DNA of 64,000 nucleotides from Gammaproteobacteria bacterium. GTDB lineage: Bacteria > Pseudomonadota > Gammaproteobacteria > Pseudomonadales > Cellvibrionaceae. The number at the start of each line of letters is the position of its first letter. Position 1 is the first letter of the stretch. Positions 16,102 to 24,531 of the stretch are shown here, one piece after another. The notes beneath the pieces are model-generated. The model was not told the origin of the DNA and did not search any database. It worked only from the letters and a program-made list of their open reading frames with translations. Position numbers and translations under genes: made by a program. The stretch is from contig JAGKWO010000006.1 of NCBI GenBank assembly GCA_021151835.1, positions 97,493 through 161,492 of the forward strand. Direction: 5' to 3'.

Positions 16102-17235
16102 TTAAGTCCTGTTGGCCATGCTGGCCGGGATCGGGAGGTTGCTCGGCAACATCGGTTTATTCCGGCGACCCTGGCGATAAGCGCGCAGGTGCAGGATATA
16201 CGTCAATACATGCGCAACCGCGGTATAAAGCGGCGCAGGAATTTGCTGGTTGATGCGCGTGGTGTTGTAAATGGCGCGCGCCAGCGGCGGCATCTCAATA
16301 ATTTCCAGTTGATGGCTGGCCGCGAGTTTTTTCATATAGAGTGCGAGCTCATCTACACCTTTGGCTAACACATAAGGTGCCTTGGCTTTTTTCAAATCGT
16401 ATTTCAGGGCGACGGCATAGTGTTCCGGGTTGACGATAACCACGTCGGCATCCTTGATCACTTTATTGATTTGCCGTTGCAGCATTTGCCGCTGCAATTG
16501 TTTGATGCGCGCTTTTACTTCCGGGCGACCTTCCTGGTTTTTGTGCTCTTCCTTTACTTCCTGTTTGCTCATACGCATTTTTTTGAGGAAGAAAAAACGT
16601 TGTAACGGAATATCGATAAACGAGAAAATAATAAATACCACCAGTAAGGCGAGCGTGGTGTTGAACAGTAAACTGAATGCATTGCCGATAGCGCCGGGTA
16701 AATCGCTGCGTTGCAATTCAATTAAATGTGAGCTGGCTTCTATCACCAACCACCAGGCTGTCAATAACAACACGGTAACTTTGAGCATCGATTTCAGCAA
16801 CTCAGTCCAGTTTTGCGCCGATACAATTTTGCCCAAGCCTTTGATTGGGTTTAAACGGCTGAATTGCGGCATAAAATTTTTGCTGGCAAACACCCAGCCA
16901 CCGGGCATTAATGACAAACTGACAACCAATAGCGGTGTTATCAACAGTGGCAATAGCACTTTAATAAACAGGATAATATTTTCGGTTAACAGTAATTGCA
17001 GATCATTTAATCGAATTGTGGAAGTGTGAAAGTTGACGAAAGAGAGGCGAAAACTTTCGTGCAAGGTTTCTGCATAGAAACCGATGCTGTATTTCAATAC
17101 CAATAACGTTGCCAATAATGAAATGGTGGTCGCTAAATCTTTCGAGCGCGCAACTTGCCCTTCGTCCTTACTCTTTTTGAGTTTCTGGGCCGATGCCTCT
17201 TCCGTTTTTTCCTGGCTGCTGCTGTCATCTGCCAT
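16102..17235 (-). CDS. flhB: Flagellar export switch protein FlhB (NPEH variant)
   Basis: This 377-residue FlhB has four membrane helices followed by the cytoplasmic switch domain. FlhB cleaves itself in a conserved loop to change export from hook to filament substrates. Here the loop reads VNPEHYAVALKYD, so the usual NPTH is NPEH. Asn-Pro and His are kept, so cleavage remains possible. The highly charged N-terminus (DDSSSQEKTEEASAQKL) is typical. It sits between fliR and flhA, spaced by a few bases on each side. Confidence 0.95.
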   Translation of the reverse strand: MADDSSSQEKTEEASAQKLKKSKDEGQVARSKDLATTISLLATLLVLKYSIGFYAETLHESFRLSFVNFHTSTIRLNDLQLLLTENIILFIKVLLPLLITPLLVVSLSLMPGGWVFASKNFMPQFSRLNPIKGLGKIVSAQNWTELLKSMLKVTVLLLTAWWLVIEASSHLIELQRSDLPGAIGNAFSLLFNTTLALLVVFIIFSFIDIPLQRFFFLKKMRMSKQEVKEEHKNQEGRPEVKARIKQLQRQMLQRQINKVIKDADVVIVNPEHYAVALKYDLKKAKAPYVLAKGVDELALYMKKLAASHQLEIIEMPPLARAIYNTTRINQQIPAPLYTAVAHVLTYILHLRAYRQGRRNKPMLPSNLPIPASMANRT

Positions 17236-17239
17236 TTAA

Positions 17240-18028
17240 TCAGGCTCCTCTCAGTACCAGGCCAATAGTGTCCAAAAGCTCACGCGTTAAATGCAGGTAG
17301 CTTTGTGGCATATTGGGCAGGGTCAGGTAGATGCACAGTAATCCCACCAGGATGGTGATGGGAAAGCCGAGGGAAAACAGATTCATTGCCGGTGAAATGC
17401 GGTTAAGCAAACCGAAACAGAATTGCACCAGTGCCATACAAAAAACGATGGGCAGACTAATTAACACGGCGGCTGAAAAGGTCCAGGCAATTCCGCGCAA
17501 AAAAGCTTCAATGCCGAGATAATGCAATCCACCACCCACTGGCCAATGGATAAAACTTTGGTAGAAAACACTGATAATTAATAAATGGCAGTCAATGGAA
17601 AAAAATAAAAACGCCAGCAAAATAAAATATAGCTGGTAAATAATCGATGCTGATGAGACGCCATTGGTGGGATCGTTGTAGCGCGCCATGCTCATGCCCA
17701 TTTGCGCAGAAATCACTTCGCCCGCCAACATAAAAATCGTAAACACCAATTGCAGCATCAAGCCCAGGATGACACCGAAAATAATTTGTTCGAATGTGGT
17801 CATAATTCCTTTGAGCGAAAGCGGTTCAATATCTGGCGGTACCGGCAATATTTTTCCAATCGCAAACGTCAGCACCAGGGCGAGTAACACGCGCACGCGT
17901 ACAGAAACACTTTTGTGATTAAAGAGCGGCGCCATGCTTAGCAGCGCCAGTAAGCGACAAAAGGGCCACCAGTAAGCTTGCGCATCGCGCAGCAATTGGC
18001 TGAGTTCAAAGAGTGGAGCGGTTGCCAT
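17240..18028 (-). CDS. fliR: Flagellar export protein FliR
   Basis: This 262-residue hydrophobic inner-membrane protein of the FliR family is part of the FliPQR export channel. Several membrane helices are visible, with the conserved middle GEVISAQMGMSMARYNDPTNG. The gene follows fliQ and precedes flhB by four bases in the leftward operon. No fliO gene is present in the operon, as is usual for lateral systems. Confidence 0.94.
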   Translation of the reverse strand: MATAPLFELSQLLRDAQAYWWPFCRLLALLSMAPLFNHKSVSVRVRVLLALVLTFAIGKILPVPPDIEPLSLKGIMTTFEQIIFGVILGLMLQLVFTIFMLAGEVISAQMGMSMARYNDPTNGVSSASIIYQLYFILLAFLFFSIDCHLLIISVFYQSFIHWPVGGGLHYLGIEAFLRGIAWTFSAAVLISLPIVFCMALVQFCFGLLNRISPAMNLFSLGFPITILVGLLCIYLTLPNMPQSYLHLTRELLDTIGLVLRGA

Positions 18029-18039
18029 GATGCCGCGCG

Positions 18040-18312
18040 TTAACCGACCAGGGTTCCGGCTTGCCGGAAAATCTGCACAAATAAATCGCTTAAGGTTTGC
18101 AGAATCCAGTTGCCGGCAAATAACAACATGCCGAGTGTGATTAACAAGCGCGGCAAAAAACTCAGCATCTGTTCGTTAATTTGTGTGGCTGCCTGGAAAA
18201 TACTGACGATTAATCCTCCGATCAAACTCGGCACAATCAACACGCAAACCACCAGGCCGGTGATATATACCGCGTTGGCAATTAACGTGGTTGCTGCTTC
18301 CGGAGTCATCAT
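18040..18312 (-). CDS. fliQ: Flagellar export protein FliQ
   Basis: This 90-residue protein with two membrane helices forms part of the FliPQR export channel. The family signature LIVSIFQAATQINEQMLSFLPR is clear. The length is exactly that expected. It lies 37 bp after fliP and 11 bp before fliR. Confidence 0.95.
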   Translation of the reverse strand: MMTPEAATTLIANAVYITGLVVCVLIVPSLIGGLIVSIFQAATQINEQMLSFLPRLLITLGMLLFAGNWILQTLSDLFVQIFRQAGTLVG

Positions 18313-18349
18313 CTTTTTTATCTCGCAAATATGGTTTGGAATTTCTTTG

Positions 18350-19099
18350 CTAAAAGGGTTGTATGCTGGTCGTGAGTGTGCCGACTAATAAGGTCCAGCC
18401 ATCAACCAATACAAACACCATTAATTTGAAAGGCAGGGAGATCATCATCGGCGAGAGCATCATCATGCCCATGGCCATTAACACGCTGGCGACGATAAGG
18501 TCGATCACTAAAAACGGAACAAAAATCATAAAGCCGATTTGAAACGCGGTTTTTAATTCGCTCAATACAAACGCAGGCAGCAGCACTAGAAAATCCAGGT
18601 CTTTTACATCATTGGGCCGCGCTTCACCGGAAAGGGCGATCATCGTATCCAATGAGCTGCTACTGGTTTGGGCGAGCATAAAACGGCTGAGGATTTGTTT
18701 TCCTTCGCCCAAACTTTGTTGCAAGGTAATTTGGTCCGCTTCAAACGGAACATAAGCGCGGGTGTAAATTTCGTTGCCGACCGGGCGCATCACTAACAGC
18801 GTTAAACATAATGCAACACCGATTAACACCGGGTTGGGCGGGCTTTGTTGCAAGCCAATCGCCTGGCGCAAAATCGCCAGCACGATAATAAAACGGGTAA
18901 AGCAGGTCATCATCATTAACATCGCCGGCAAAAAACCGAGCAGTGTCATCAGCACTAGTATTTGCAGTTTGACGCTCATCTCCTGGCCGTTTTCGGTGTC
19001 GGTGATATTGAGCAAGCTGATATCGCCACCGGCGGCAAAGGACAGCGACGGCAGCAATAACAATACCAATAAAAAAATGATGTGATTGCGTCGCATCAT
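18350..19099 (-). CDS. fliP: Flagellar export protein FliP
   Basis: This 249-residue FliP forms the core of the export channel in the inner membrane. A cleavable signal (residues 1-23, ending near SFA) is followed by the conserved block LMTLLGFLPAMLMMMTCFTR and the C-terminal VLMAMGMMMLSPMMISLPFKL, both diagnostic. It overlaps fliN by four bases, so translation is probably coupled. Confidence 0.95.
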   Translation of the reverse strand: MMRRNHIIFLLVLLLLPSLSFAAGGDISLLNITDTENGQEMSVKLQILVLMTLLGFLPAMLMMMTCFTRFIIVLAILRQAIGLQQSPPNPVLIGVALCLTLLVMRPVGNEIYTRAYVPFEADQITLQQSLGEGKQILSRFMLAQTSSSSLDTMIALSGEARPNDVKDLDFLVLLPAFVLSELKTAFQIGFMIFVPFLVIDLIVASVLMAMGMMMLSPMMISLPFKLMVFVLVDGWTLLVGTLTTSIQPF

Positions 19100-19482
19100 G
19101 AAGCCAATCCGTTCAAACCGGTTCCGGTTAATTCCAGGATGCGCAAACCATAATTGCCATTCATCACCACCACTTCGGCTTTAGCGAAGAGCGCGCCGTT
19201 GACTTTTACATCGAGCGGCTCGCCCGCGAGTTTGTCGAGCATGATGACGCTGCTGGTATCCACTTCCATTAATTCTTTCAGTGGAATTTCGGTCGATGCG
19301 ACTTCCAGGGTGACATTCACCGGAATCTTGCCGAAGAAACTTAAATCCTGTTGCGGCGCTTGCGCGGCAGGGGCGGGATCAAACGAATTGTTAAACGGCG
19401 CGGATTCCTGCAGTGGCGGCAAACCCAGGTCACCGTTGTTCATCAGGTTGTCAAAGTCGTTATCAGCAAATTGGTTATTCAT
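19096..19482 (-). CDS. fliN: Flagellar C-ring protein FliN
   Basis: This 128-residue protein has a C-terminal SpoA/FliN domain (about 50-125) recognised by VNVTLEVASTEIPLKELMEV and AEVVVMNGNYGLRILE. FliN forms the lower part of the rotor C-ring with FliM and helps dock the export ATPase complex. The N-terminal 45 residues are a flexible, Asn/Pro-rich tail. It overlaps fliM and fliP by four bases each. Confidence 0.95.
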   Translation of the reverse strand: MNNQFADNDFDNLMNNGDLGLPPLQESAPFNNSFDPAPAAQAPQQDLSFFGKIPVNVTLEVASTEIPLKELMEVDTSSVIMLDKLAGEPLDVKVNGALFAKAEVVVMNGNYGLRILELTGTGLNGLAS

Positions 19483-20333
19483 GATGTTTTCACGCTCTCC
19501 AGAGAGGTTAAAAAGAGTGCGCCATCGTCTTCAAACATGGCGCCGCGAAAAAGTTTTTCCTGGTTGATTTCCACATCGCAGCGCTCGCGCATGCGCATCA
19601 TCACTATGTCGCCCACTTGCAAGGCGAGCACTTGTGACAGCGGCATTGGCAAGGAGGCGATCACGCAGTTGAGTCGCACTGGCAGGTGGATGATCTGGTT
19701 GAGCGGATTGGCGCCAGTGGGAACTGGTGCGGGGCTGGCCATGCGATTGGTCAGCTCATCCACCAGTTGGGTGTCCAGGTATATAAAGATGGATGACTGC
19801 TTGCTGGTGATATGGCTGTGGTACTGGAACTCGGCCACATATTCCCATTGGGTTTCTTCGTAGGCGTTTTCCCAGGGCTGCAAGTCGCCAAAGGTTTCGC
19901 CGGCGAGCAGGGCGCGGGCGAAGATCTGGGCAACATCGATTCCCAGGCGGCTGCGCATGCGTTGCTCGGAGATGCTGACCGGCGGATTCTCCTGGCCGGG
20001 CAGGCCGATGCCGCCGTAATAGCATTCCAATACCTCAGCCAGCAGGCTGCGATCCATGGCAAAACCAACCTTGCCCAGCGCCGAGCGATAAATGCACTCG
20101 GCGTCCGTTTCGCGTTGCTCATGCACTTGCACCCGGCGCAACTCCAGGTTGATCCGGTAATTGCGCAGGAAATAATCGCTGATCACCCGCGGATACTTGT
20201 TGGATATCTCGTGGATGAACTGCGGAATCTTGTGGTAATGGCGGCCCAGTTTGTGCGGTTTTAACCGGGTGAACTGGTCGGCAGCTACCTTATGCAGAAC
20301 TTTGGCGCTAATCGTCATGGTGTTCAGTGTCAT
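19479..20333 (-). CDS. fliM: Flagellar motor switch protein FliM lacking the CheY-binding tail
   Basis: This 284-residue FliM has a middle domain with the GGxG motif (CYYGGIGLPG) and a C-terminal SpoA domain (LNCVIASLPMPLSQVLALQVGD). It is about 40-50 residues shorter than chemotaxis-linked FliM. The N-terminus runs straight into the middle domain without the LSQDEIDALL-type peptide that binds phospho-CheY. Lateral FliM proteins can share this trait. It begins the leftward operon behind a sigma-54-type promoter. A second ATG at 20318 is an alternative start; neither has a clear ribosome site. Confidence 0.93.
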   Translation of the reverse strand: MTLNTMTISAKVLHKVAADQFTRLKPHKLGRHYHKIPQFIHEISNKYPRVISDYFLRNYRINLELRRVQVHEQRETDAECIYRSALGKVGFAMDRSLLAEVLECYYGGIGLPGQENPPVSISEQRMRSRLGIDVAQIFARALLAGETFGDLQPWENAYEETQWEYVAEFQYHSHITSKQSSIFIYLDTQLVDELTNRMASPAPVPTGANPLNQIIHLPVRLNCVIASLPMPLSQVLALQVGDIVMMRMRERCDVEINQEKLFRGAMFEDDGALFLTSLESVKTS

Positions 20334-20398
20334 GGTGGTGGGCGCCGGAGGGTTGCCCGTCTATTTACCTGGCTGCTTGCTTATGGCTTGTCAGCGAT

Positions 20399-20417
20399 AA
20401 GCAACCAGTCAGCCCAG
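20399..20417 (-). promoter_or_regulatory. Candidate sigma-54 promoter of the fliM operon
   Basis: On the minus strand the sequence reads TGGGCTGACTGGTTGCTT. It has GG at 20414-20413 and GC at 20402-20401, exactly ten bases apart, with the TTGCT downstream element intact. This matches the sigma-54 pattern TGGC-N7-TTGC well. It would start the transcript near 20389, about 56 bases before fliM. LafK, encoded divergently, is a sigma-54 activator. Confidence 0.55.
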
Positions 20418-20428
20418 TCCTTACATCA

Positions 20429-20450
20429 ACCAGCTCGGGATCGAGCTGGT
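20429..20450. promoter_or_regulatory. Perfect 9-bp-arm palindrome upstream of the fliM promoter
   Basis: ACCAGCTCG (20429-20437) and CGAGCTGGT (20442-20450) are perfect inverted repeats with a four-base centre. The site lies just upstream of the candidate sigma-54 promoter, in the 520-bp divergent region between fliM and lafK. It is a candidate binding site for LafK or another regulator. The rest of that region holds no gene. Confidence 0.45.
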
Positions 20451-20746
20451 CAATCGGTTTTCCATTTCTATTACCTGGTCGATGATGATCACCTGCTGCA
20501 TCAAATGGCAGTTGTGATGTTCATCACGTGGGCGAGTATAGGAGCGGGGTTAGCGAGAGATTAAATCAATAGATATCAAAAGCTGTTTTTGAGCGGGTTT
20601 TAGCGCGTTTGATTTTATTTGAGACCAAATGATTTAGCGCTTTGCAGGCAAGTTGCTAATGTTCGAGCACATGAAGTGGTTCACACATCTTCTGGTCTTG
20701 CGTCACATGTATCTGCATCAGCCTTCCGGCTGGCTTGAACGATAAA

Positions 20747-20773
20747 GGCGACCAAAAGACAGAAAAACTTTAA
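20747..20773 (-). promoter_or_regulatory. Candidate late-type flagellar promoter facing the fliM operon
   Basis: On the minus strand TTAAAG is followed after exactly 15 bases by GTCGCC and then TTTA. The ten bases GTCGCCTTTA are identical to those in the flagellin promoter candidate. The site points toward fliM but lies about 410 bp upstream, so it would give a long leader. It is the weakest of the four copies because the upstream hexamer differs by one base. Confidence 0.3.
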
Positions 20774-20857
20774 TGACAAAGCAATGAAGGCCAACAAATT
20801 CATAGCCAAAACCTAATAGATGTTTCTATTAGCTGATCCTAATCGACAGGAAAGGTG

Positions 20858-22390
20858 ATGACGGTGATCTCAACAAACCAGGCAATCAATACGCGTTTCG
20901 CTGGTCGCAATGATCGCTTTGCCAACGAGCGTTTATTTGCCGATGAACGTTTATTTGAAGGGAGTGGTACAACGGCCCCCGACGCAAAACTGTTCGAAGG
21001 CCCCGCTGCAAAATCATTGGGAGAGCGGGTTAACCCCGCGCGTAAGGTAGTGATCCTTGGCCGCTCGCGCGACGAAGCTTATGGTTTGTTGACCTCTAGC
21101 CTGGAAGCAAATGGCTGCCAGTTGGTGCACTGCGCCGAATTTGGCGAGTTGACCTCAAGCCTGATCGCGAAGGCCAGCATGGTCTTTGTGTTTGTCAGTA
21201 GTTTTCCGGCAGCCGGTTTGTTTGCGCGCGTCGGTGCAATGATCGCCGAAGCTCCGCAATTGAGCATTATTCCGGTGGTGGAATATGCGGACCAGGAAAA
21301 AGCGGCAGCCCTGTTGGAAATGGGCTGCGTGGATTACCTGCTCGCTCCTTTTAGTGCGGCGCAATTGACTATGTTATTGCAGCGTCAGGAATCCGCCCTG
21401 GCCGCAGAAGAGATTTTTGTAACCCGCTCGCGCGCTGGTCGCCGCTTGCTGGCCATGGCGCAACGGGTTGCGTTAGCGACTGCGCCCATCCTGATTACCG
21501 GCGAAACCGGGACCGGTAAAGAGATGATGGCGCGTTACATCCACCGTTTCTCCCTTCGTTCTTCTGCGGTGGAAGATGCGCCTTTTATCGCCGTTAACTG
21601 TGCAGCGATTCCCGAGCAGATGCTCGAATCGCTGTTATTCGGCCACGAGAAAGGTGCGTTTACCGGCGCGACCGCCGCCCAACCGGGCAAATTTGAACTG
21701 GCCAATGGTGGCACCTTGTTGCTGGATGAAATCGGCGAATTGCCGCTTGGCCTGCAAGCCAAGTTGCTGCGTGTACTCCAGGAGCAAAAGGTCGAGCGCC
21801 TTGGTGGGCATAAGGAAATCCCCCTGAATGTACGCATTATTGCGGCGACCAACCGCGATTTGCAGGTTGAAGTCGCCGAAGGCCGTTTCCGCTCCGATTT
21901 GATGTTCCGTCTGGATGTTCTCCCGCTCCACATCAGCCCGTTGCGTGAGCGCAAAGACGATGTGTTGCCACTGGCCACGCGCCTGATCCGCAAACATGCG
22001 CCCCATGAGCAGCGCGATGATTTGTTAACGCCATCGGCATGCGATGCGTTGGTAGCGCATAACTGGCCGGGCAATGTGCGCGAACTGGAAAACATGCTGC
22101 AACGCGCACTGGTGCTGCGCAATGGTTTGTTTATCCAGCCGCAAGATTTGGGTTTACGGGCACCAGTCGTCGATATCACACAGGAAAATACGCCGATCAG
22201 CGCCGAAGTCAGCGGTAAAGCTGCACTTCGTGCCAGCGGAAAATGGGCCGAATACCAACACGTTATCGATACCATCCGCCGTTTTGGCGGCCATAAAACC
22301 AAGGCTGCCGAGAGTTTGGGAATGACCCCGCGCGCGCTGCGCTATCGCCTGAATGCCATGCGTCAGGATGGCGTGCAGCTTACTTTTTGA
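20858..22390 (+). CDS. lafK: Sigma-54-dependent lateral flagellar regulator LafK
   Basis: This is an enhancer-binding protein of the FlrA/FleQ/LafK class. The N-terminal receiver-like domain (about 48-165) lacks the phospho-acceptor Asp: the strand reads SMVFVFVSSFP. The AAA+ domain (about 180-410) has Walker A GETGTGKE, the GAFTGA loop that contacts sigma-54, Walker B LLLDEIGELP and the arginine finger region. A Fis-type helix-turn-helix ends the protein (GGHKTKAAESLGMTPRALRYRL). I chose the ATG at 20858 over the adjacent GTG. It lies between the two early flagellar operons and is their probable activator. Confidence 0.93.
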   Translation: MTVISTNQAINTRFAGRNDRFANERLFADERLFEGSGTTAPDAKLFEGPAAKSLGERVNPARKVVILGRSRDEAYGLLTSSLEANGCQLVHCAEFGELTSSLIAKASMVFVFVSSFPAAGLFARVGAMIAEAPQLSIIPVVEYADQEKAAALLEMGCVDYLLAPFSAAQLTMLLQRQESALAAEEIFVTRSRAGRRLLAMAQRVALATAPILITGETGTGKEMMARYIHRFSLRSSAVEDAPFIAVNCAAIPEQMLESLLFGHEKGAFTGATAAQPGKFELANGGTLLLDEIGELPLGLQAKLLRVLQEQKVERLGGHKEIPLNVRIIAATNRDLQVEVAEGRFRSDLMFRLDVLPLHISPLRERKDDVLPLATRLIRKHAPHEQRDDLLTPSACDALVAHNWPGNVRELENMLQRALVLRNGLFIQPQDLGLRAPVVDITQENTPISAEVSGKAALRASGKWAEYQHVIDTIRRFGGHKTKAAESLGMTPRALRYRLNAMRQDGVQLTF

Positions 22391-22436
22391 TGCATTTCCA
22401 ACCAAAACCTGACTGAAAGTCAACGAGGACCAAACC

Positions 22437-22820
22437 ATGAGTTCAATTGTGCAAGTTCAACAGGAATTGCTTGGCCGTATGGACCAGATCAAGCAGGCCG
22501 CTACCGGACCGACCATTGCACCGGCTAGCCCTTTTGGGGTGGACGGTGCTGTGGGCGTTGAAAAGGCTGACGGTATACACAGTGTTGACGCAGGTAATCA
22601 GGACGGTTTTCGCACTGCATTTGCCGATGTATTCAACGCAGTTGATGCCCAGCAACACAAGGCAAGTGCGATGGCAGAAGCGGTGGATGCCGGTGCAAGT
22701 GATGACCTGGTGGGCGCTATGGTGGAAAGCCAGAAAGCGAGCGTGGCCTTCTCGGCGCTGCTGCAGGTACGCAACAAGGTAACCGGCGCTTTCGAAGAAG
22801 TTATGCGCATGCCGCTGTAA
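22437..22820 (+). CDS. fliE: Flagellar hook-basal body protein FliE
   Basis: This 127-residue FliE is the adaptor between the MS ring and the rod, exported by the flagellar apparatus. The conserved C-terminal half is clear: DGFRTAFADVFNAVDAQQ and MVESQKASVAFSALLQVRNKV. It starts the operon fliE-F-G-H-I-J, 46 bp after lafK, with GAGGA upstream of the ATG. Confidence 0.93.
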   Translation: MSSIVQVQQELLGRMDQIKQAATGPTIAPASPFGVDGAVGVEKADGIHSVDAGNQDGFRTAFADVFNAVDAQQHKASAMAEAVDAGASDDLVGAMVESQKASVAFSALLQVRNKVTGAFEEVMRMPL

Positions 22821-22839
22821 TAACCGGTGAGATCTCAAC

Positions 22840-24531
22840 ATGGTTCAATTTATTAAAAGCCGCTTCCCCACCGGGGCCTTCAAGGGCGGTTTCAAGCTTG
22901 ATCCGCGCCTGTCGTTAATGGCGCTGGCGGGAGTCGCGGCAGTAGTAGCGCTTGGCGTGGTGTTCTATTTGTGGCGGGACCAGGGTTCCTACCGCCCGTT
23001 GTACGGGGCAGGTGAAACCTATTCAGCCGCCGATGTTATGCAAGTGCTGGACACCGAAGCCATCGCCTACACCCTGCACCCGCAAACCGGGCAGGTGCTG
23101 GTGCGTGAAGATCAAATCTCCCGCGCGCGCATGTTGCTCAGTGCCAAAGGGGTGCAGGCGGAGCGACCGGACGGTTACGAATTATTTGATAAAGAAGAGC
23201 CGCTCGGCACCAGCCAGTTTGTGCAGGATGTACGCTTGAAGCGCAGCATGGAAGGCGAACTGGCGCGCAGCGTGATGACCATGAAAGGCGTGGAAATGGC
23301 ACGCGTGCATCTCGCCTTGCAAGAGAATTCATCTTTTGTGGTAAGCAAACGCGATCCCGCCAAAGCCTCAGTGATCCTGCAAGTGGCGCCCGGTTATAAA
23401 CTCAAACCCGAACAAGTCAGCGCCATTGTGAACCTGGTTGCCGGCAGTGTGCCGCAACTGGCGGCGACAGATGTGAGTGTGGTGGATCAACACGGCGTGC
23501 TCTTGTCGCGCGGCTTGAATGAAACCGCTGGCCCGGTGCAAAGCTGGGACCTGGTCAACGATTACCAAACCAAAGCCGTGACCAATGTGGAAGAAGTACT
23601 GGCGCCTGTGCTGGGTGCGGGCAACTACCGCATCAGCGTCGCGGCGGATGTGGATTTCAGCCAGCGCGAGGAAACCCTCCAGTCCTACGGTAATAACCCG
23701 CGCTTGCGCTCGGAAATTTTGCGCGATGAAAGTGTGCTCGACCAGCTTGCGCTCGGCGTTCCCGGTTCATTAAGCAATCGCCCGGTGCCGCCGGCCACCC
23801 AGGAAAACGCACCGCTGGCAGATGGTGCCACAGCGGAAGGCGGGCAAACCGCAGAATCGAATACTGACAATAAAGCAGCGACTTCCTTGCGCAAGGAGTC
23901 CAATCGCCAGCTTGAGTACGATCAATCCGTCACCCACGTTAAACACGCGCCGTTTGCCTTGCGTCGCCAGAGTGTGGCGGTAGTGATCAATGCGGCCACG
24001 GCACCCGAAGGTGGCTGGACCCCGGAAGCGCGCGCGGAACTGGAAACTATGGTGAAAAGCGCCGTGGGTTTCGATGAAAAACGTGGCGACCTGCTAACCC
24101 TGAGCGTGTTCCCGTTCACTGCAACGGCTGAACCGCTGGAAGCCTTGCCCTGGTGGGAGAGCAATCAGGTATACGACCTGGCGAAGATGGGAATCCTCGG
24201 TCTGGTCTCTTTACTGTTGATCTTTATGGTGGTGCGCCCGGCACTGCGCGATTTGATCCGCTCCAACACCCAAGTCCTGATGCCCGCGCCGGATCAGATA
24301 CCCGCACTCCATGCGGAGCGCAGCGAGCAGCGCGCCTTTGGCGCATCAGGCCCGCGCATCCTGGGCGAATTTAGCCCGCTCGCTGAAATTACGCTGCCAG
24401 CACCCGGTTCAGGGCTGGAGCTGCAAATCGAACACCTGCAAATGCTGGCAAAAAACGACCCTGAACGTGTTTCCGAAGTCCTTAAACAATGGATAGGCCG
24501 AAATGAAAGAACCCTTAACCCAGCCAACTGA
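22840..24531 (+). CDS. fliF: Flagellar MS-ring protein FliF
   Basis: This 563-residue FliF forms the MS ring in the inner membrane. One membrane helix is near the N-terminus (LSLMALAGVAAVVALGVVFYLW) and one near residues 447-465 (MGILGLVSLLLIFMVV). Between them are the YscJ/FliF ring-building domains with LYGAGETYSAADVMQVLDTE and ARVHLALQENSSFV. The C-terminal tail contacts FliG; its end overlaps fliG by 29 bp, so translation is coupled. Confidence 0.95.
   Translation: MVQFIKSRFPTGAFKGGFKLDPRLSLMALAGVAAVVALGVVFYLWRDQGSYRPLYGAGETYSAADVMQVLDTEAIAYTLHPQTGQVLVREDQISRARMLLSAKGVQAERPDGYELFDKEEPLGTSQFVQDVRLKRSMEGELARSVMTMKGVEMARVHLALQENSSFVVSKRDPAKASVILQVAPGYKLKPEQVSAIVNLVAGSVPQLAATDVSVVDQHGVLLSRGLNETAGPVQSWDLVNDYQTKAVTNVEEVLAPVLGAGNYRISVAADVDFSQREETLQSYGNNPRLRSEILRDESVLDQLALGVPGSLSNRPVPPATQENAPLADGATAEGGQTAESNTDNKAATSLRKESNRQLEYDQSVTHVKHAPFALRRQSVAVVINAATAPEGGWTPEARAELETMVKSAVGFDEKRGDLLTLSVFPFTATAEPLEALPWWESNQVYDLAKMGILGLVSLLLIFMVVRPALRDLIRSNTQVLMPAPDQIPALHAERSEQRAFGASGPRILGEFSPLAEITLPAPGSGLELQIEHLQMLAKNDPERVSEVLKQWIGRNERTLNPAN

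Noticed and set aside
15246..19567. Long frames on the plus strand opposite flhA-fliN
   Set aside because: They are antisense shadows of well-conserved flagellar genes and show no family features of their own.
22300..22436. Sigma-54 promoter for fliE
   Set aside because: GG-N10-GC combinations exist inside lafK, but their -12 elements do not resemble TTGC, so none is convincing.
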